NCBI GenBank assembly: GCA_910586875.1
Contig: CAJUJI010000125.1
Span: 1-8,382 of the forward strand
Source: an uncultured Anaerotruncus sp.
Lineage (GTDB): Bacteria > Bacillota > Clostridia > Oscillospirales > Ruminococcaceae
Length of the DNA: 8,382 nucleotides
Direction: 5' to 3'
The notes under the pieces are model-generated. The model searched no databases and was not told where the DNA came from. It saw only the letters and a list, made by a program, of their open reading frames with translations. The translations under genes and the position numbers were made by a program. Positions 5,660 through 8,382 of this stretch are shown in pieces (position 1 is the first letter of the stretch; every line of letters begins with the position of its first letter).

Positions 5660-7321
5660 TTATTTTTTGGGCTCGCGGGGCTTTAGGAACTTCGGCGGAA
5701 TCTTGTACAGGCCGCCGGACCACTCAACCAGATCTTGCAGGTTCTTCGCAGCCAGACGCTCACGGGTCGCCTCGGACGGGTCGATGCCCAGATCCTCTGG
5801 GAACTGAACCTTTCCAGCAGCGCGCAGCTCTTTAATCTCCTTATCCGTAATGGTGTGTCCAATCGGGGTGTCGCCTGCAACAGCCGCGATGAGTTTCTTG
5901 CGCTCTTCCAGGTTCTCCGCCATGTAAACATAGGACAGACCAACCTCGGTGATCAGATGGGTGACATCCTCACCGTAAATCATGACAGGAGCCTCCGGGA
6001 AGCCTGCCTTCTTACCAACCTCTACAGCATCCAGCTGATCAACAAAGGTCGGATTGCCTTTTATAGTGGTGCGCACAATCTGGGTTACCAGCTTGCGGCC
6101 TTTTGCCATCGGGTCATTGCGGTCAAGAATCATGCTGTTCCACGCATCGGAGGAGTGACGGCGGCCGTGCGGGTTGCTGCCCATGTTCGGAGCGCCACCA
6201 AAGCCGGTGATTCTGCCCTTGGTTACTGTGGAGGAGTTGCCGACTGCGTCCATTTGCAGGGTGGAACCGGTGAACATATCCATGCCATACAGGCCCGCCA
6301 TCTGCGCATAGCAGCGGTTGGAGCGCAGGCTACCGTCGCGTCCGGTGAAGAAGATGTCCGGATGCGCTGCAACATAGTCTTCCATACCGGCCTCAGAACC
6401 GAATGCTACAACGCTCTCGATCCAGCCGGTCTCGATTGCAGGAATCATCGCAGGAATTGGGTTTGCAACCCAGTTGCGGCAGATTTTGCCTTTGAGCCCC
6501 AGCTCCTCGCCATAGGTCGGCAGCAACAGCTCGATTGCAGCGGTGTTAAAGCCGATGCCGTGGTTCATACGGGTGACAAGATGTTTTGCATAGATGCCCT
6601 TGAGCGCCATCATACCTTGCAGTACATGAACGTCCTTGATGATCGCAGGATCGCGGGTCATCAGCGGCTCAATTGCATATGGCTCAGAGGTTTCCACCAC
6701 AAAGTCCACCCACTCGCCAGGGATGTCCACACGGGTTACCTTATCCACCAGCTTGTTAACCTGGCAAATTACGATACCATCCTTGAATGCGGTTGCCTCA
6801 ACAATGGTCGGGGTTTCCTCGGTGTTATTGCCGGTGTAGAGGTTTCCATCCTTGTCCGCCTCATCCGCAACTACCAGGCAGACCTTCGGAATCAGGTCGG
6901 TAAACAGGCGGCTGAACAGCTCCAGATAGGTGTGGATTGCACCCACACGCACGGTGCCAGCGTCAATCATATCAGAGATGCGGTTTGCGGAGTTACCGGA
7001 GAAGGAGAAATCCAAATCCCGTGCAATTCCCAGCTCGAACAAATCCAGATGTTCCTTCATCTGCGGACTGGACATTACAATATGCAGGTCGTGGACTACC
7101 TTCGGGTCAACCTTTGTCATGCAGCGGCTGAGTGTAGCAGCTTGCTTCTGGTTGTCGCCCTCCATTGCAACGATGTCGCCAGGACGGATAACCGCCTCGA
7201 GCAGCTTTACAATGTTTTCCTCCGGCAAAACCTTGCCATCGGCCAGCACAGCAGCGGCCTGCATCCGAGCGATTTTTTCCTTCCTGTGGGTATCCCAGGC
7301 TCTTTCAGTTCTGGTAATCAT
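5660..7321 (-). CDS. mdcA: malonate decarboxylase alpha subunit-like CoA transferase (orphan MdcA)
   Basis: This 553-residue protein matches MdcA in length and signature motifs. In malonate decarboxylase, MdcA swaps acetyl for malonyl on the acyl carrier subunit; the isolated subunit is known to act as an acetyl-CoA:malonate CoA transferase. Visible: GNNTEETP (164-171); RMNHGIGFNTAAIE (251-264); a GSEAG segment (308-312) whose Glu310 is a candidate catalytic glutamate; and the family block GGAPNMG...HGRRHSSDAW (375-394). No mdcB, C, D, E, G or H homologue is in the window, so carrier-protein chemistry is unlikely and free CoA thioesters are the probable substrates. The ATG at 7321 is chosen for its AAGGAAGGG site; a start at 7381 would run through the promoter region. 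It leads the operon with the acylating aldehyde dehydrogenase, divergent from a LysR regulator. Confidence 0.88.
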   Translation of the reverse strand: MITRTERAWDTHRKEKIARMQAAAVLADGKVLPEENIVKLLEAVIRPGDIVAMEGDNQKQAATLSRCMTKVDPKVVHDLHIVMSSPQMKEHLDLFELGIARDLDFSFSGNSANRISDMIDAGTVRVGAIHTYLELFSRLFTDLIPKVCLVVADEADKDGNLYTGNNTEETPTIVEATAFKDGIVICQVNKLVDKVTRVDIPGEWVDFVVETSEPYAIEPLMTRDPAIIKDVHVLQGMMALKGIYAKHLVTRMNHGIGFNTAAIELLLPTYGEELGLKGKICRNWVANPIPAMIPAIETGWIESVVAFGSEAGMEDYVAAHPDIFFTGRDGSLRSNRCYAQMAGLYGMDMFTGSTLQMDAVGNSSTVTKGRITGFGGAPNMGSNPHGRRHSSDAWNSMILDRNDPMAKGRKLVTQIVRTTIKGNPTFVDQLDAVEVGKKAGFPEAPVMIYGEDVTHLITEVGLSYVYMAENLEERKKLIAAVAGDTPIGHTITDKEIKELRAAGKVQFPEDLGIDPSEATRERLAAKNLQDLVEWSGGLYKIPPKFLKPREPKK

Positions 7322-7330
7322 GCCTTGCTT

Positions 7331-7339
7331 CCCTTCCTT
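7331..7339 (-). promoter_or_regulatory. ribosome binding site deciding the MdcA-like start
   Basis: AAGGAAGGG on the minus strand lies 9 bases before the ATG at 7321. The in-frame ATG at 7381 has no such site and would place the promoter inside the gene. Confidence 0.75.
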
Positions 7340-7364
7340 TTTATCTATAATAAATTTTGCGCTC

Positions 7365-7393
7365 TTGTAATCCTCCCACAATCATGTTATAAT
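7365..7393 (+). promoter_or_regulatory. promoter of the LysR-type regulator gene
   Basis: TTGTAA (7365-7370) and TATAAT (7388-7393) are separated by exactly 17 bases. The expected start near 7400 gives a leader of about 28 bases before the TTG start codon. Confidence 0.75.
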
Positions 7394-7408
7394 AAAAACA
7401 TATTGCAA
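7381..7408 (-). promoter_or_regulatory. candidate promoter of the MdcA-like/aldehyde dehydrogenase operon
   Basis: On the minus strand TTGCAA (7408-7403) and CATGAT (7386-7381) are 16 bases apart, each matching 4 of 6 consensus bases. A TATAAC on the same strand is a second -10 candidate with a poorer -35. Weak matches suit an activator-dependent promoter. It faces and overlaps the regulator's own promoter. Confidence 0.4.
7384..7401. promoter_or_regulatory. candidate LysR-type operator in the divergent promoter region
   Basis: ATGTT-N8-AACAT is an inverted repeat containing a T-N11-A core, the loose rule for LysR-type binding sites. It covers the -10 box of the regulator and the spacer of the opposite promoter, so binding would explain autorepression together with control of the enzyme operon. 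The arms are only 5 bases and the region is AT-rich, so chance is possible. Confidence 0.4.
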
Positions 7409-7413
7409 AACTA

Positions 7414-7422
7414 AGGGAGGGG
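7414..7422 (+). promoter_or_regulatory. ribosome binding site supporting a TTG start
   Basis: AGGGAGGGG lies 5 bases before the TTG at 7428-7430, and the protein opens with the usual LysR N-terminus right there. No ATG sits at a comparable place. Confidence 0.75.
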
Positions 7423-7427
7423 ATTGC

Positions 7428-8303
7428 TTGAAGCTCGTTCAGCTCCAATACTTTCGGGCGGTTTGTAAATACAACAATATCACCAAAGCTGCCACCGAAC
7501 TGCACATTACCCAGCCCTCCATCTCCAACGCTATCAAGGACTTGGAGGAGGAGTTTGGCGTCAGCCTGTTTTACCGGCTGAGCAAGGGGATTTCGCTTAC
7601 CGACGAAGGCCGCATTTTTTTAGAGAAGGCCAACGAAATTCTGGACAGCGCTGATGCACTCTGCAAGCTCATGCGCACATTGGGCAACAAAGAAAAGGGA
7701 ATCAAAATCGGCGTGCCGCCGATGATCGGTACCATCCTGTTTCCCAACATGTTCCGCCGTTTTCGTGAGCAGCACCCAGAAGTCAACCTGAGCATTCACG
7801 AGCAAGGCTCGGTGCAAATCCGCGACCTGGTCGCTGATGGCACACTCGATGCAGCAATCATCTCAAGCAGCGGACGGGAAAGCTCCAATTTTGAGCGGGT
7901 AAATATTCTGGACACCGAAATTCTATTCTGTGTTTCCAAGAACCATCCGTTTGCCAGTCTACAGGCTGTTACCATCGACCGCATCAAGAACGAGCCATTG
8001 GTGCTGCTCAAGGAGGATTCCTATCAGTCAACCGTCCTCAAAAATCTTTACCGCAAGCAGAACATCGCGCCGAATGTGATCCTTTATTCCGGACAGGTCC
8101 ACACCATCAAAGAGCTGGTTGCAAACGGCGTGGCTGCAACGGTCTTCTTCCGCGGCATCGTCTCCCCGAACGAGGGCATTGCCCAGGTCCCATTTGAAGA
8201 GCCTGTTACCGCACGCATCGAGCTAATCTGGAATCGGAGCAAACATCTTTACAGTGATGTGGCGAAATTTGTTGAATTTACGAAAAACTATCATCCGGAT
8301 TAA
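7428..8303 (+). CDS. LysR-family transcriptional regulator
   Basis: This 291-residue protein has the standard LysR layout and length. The N-terminal winged helix-turn-helix (residues 1-60) carries the typical LQYFRAV, ITKAATELHITQPSISNAI and LTDEG elements. The linker helix covers about 61-88. An effector-binding domain of periplasmic-binding-protein fold starts near GIKIGVPPMIGT (91-102) and runs to the C-terminus. The start is TTG, preceded by AGGGAGGGG ending 5 bases upstream; the family MKLVQLQYF opening supports it. The gene is divergent from the MdcA-like operon with a 106-base shared control region, so it most likely controls that operon in response to its substrate or a CoA-linked intermediate (inference). 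No terminator of clear quality follows; an AGATT/AATCT 5-bp stem at 8315-8327 is weak. Confidence 0.93.
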   Translation: MKLVQLQYFRAVCKYNNITKAATELHITQPSISNAIKDLEEEFGVSLFYRLSKGISLTDEGRIFLEKANEILDSADALCKLMRTLGNKEKGIKIGVPPMIGTILFPNMFRRFREQHPEVNLSIHEQGSVQIRDLVADGTLDAAIISSSGRESSNFERVNILDTEILFCVSKNHPFASLQAVTIDRIKNEPLVLLKEDSYQSTVLKNLYRKQNIAPNVILYSGQVHTIKELVANGVAATVFFRGIVSPNEGIAQVPFEEPVTARIELIWNRSKHLYSDVAKFVEFTKNYHPD

Positions 8304-8382
8304 CCAATTTTTTTAGATTGTTAATCTCTCGACAGTTTTATTGTAATCTTATTTCATGCGTTTGTAAAATATTTTTTTATTA

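Noticed and set aside
4573..5835. 420-codon open frame on the plus strand opposite the aldehyde dehydrogenase gene
   Set aside because: Same antisense-register artefact; it also runs across a gene boundary and has no sensible ribosome binding site or domain.
7322..7381. Longer N-terminus for the MdcA-like protein (start at 7381)
   Set aside because: The added 20 residues would be encoded by the promoter and ribosome-binding region; the start at 7321 gives a family-typical length.
5735..7414. 559-codon open frame on the plus strand opposite the MdcA-like gene
   Set aside because: It is in exact antisense register with a gene of clear MdcA family motifs; the openness follows from avoided TTA/CTA/TCA codons, and its product shows no recognisable domain.
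8315..8327. AGATT-GTT-AATCT hairpin after the LysR gene as terminator
   Set aside because: The stem is 5 AT-rich pairs with no clean U-tract after it; too weak to call as the terminator.

Overview
The window looks like a chromosomal stretch from an anaerobic, Gram-positive Firmicute, most likely a gut-type Clostridia (Oscillospiraceae/Ruminococcaceae-like). This rests on AGGAGG-type ribosome binding sites, a TTG start, AT-rich TATAAT promoters, hairpin terminators and moderate GC with AT-rich intergenic gaps. It is an inference from style; no marker gene is present. No mobile element, tRNA, rRNA or CRISPR array was seen.

Layout. (1) 79-798 (+): plsC, a phospholipid acyltransferase, closed by a perfect 18-bp inverted repeat that serves as a bidirectional terminator. 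(2) 855-3907 (-): a three-gene operon with its own promoter near 3980, in order of transcription an AP-endonuclease-2-type TIM-barrel isomerase/epimerase, a glycerate-dehydrogenase/hydroxypyruvate-reductase-type D-2-hydroxyacid dehydrogenase, and a DUF362 protein with a C-terminal cysteine cluster. (3) 4174-7321 (-): a two-gene operon for a malonate-decarboxylase-alpha-like (MdcA) CoA transferase and a CoA-acylating aldehyde dehydrogenase resembling sulfoacetaldehyde dehydrogenase (SauS). (4) 7428-8303 (+): a LysR-type regulator, divergent from the MdcA-like gene, with face-to-face promoters overlapping an imperfect palindrome.

Working model (inference). The MdcA-like protein is an orphan: none of the other malonate decarboxylase subunits is nearby, so it probably moves CoA from acetyl-CoA (or another donor) to a malonate-like acid. 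The acylating dehydrogenase would reduce the thioester to a semialdehyde. If the acid is tartronate (hydroxymalonate), the product is tartronate semialdehyde, which a hydroxypyruvate-isomerase-like TIM barrel could turn into hydroxypyruvate and the D-2-hydroxyacid dehydrogenase into D-glycerate. All four enzymes then form one linear route, under the LysR regulator. Simpler alternatives are malonate to malonate semialdehyde, or sulfoacetate (a malonate analogue) to sulfoacetaldehyde, with the second operon separate. No transporter, glycerate kinase or sulfite lyase lies in the window, so substrate and direction stay open.
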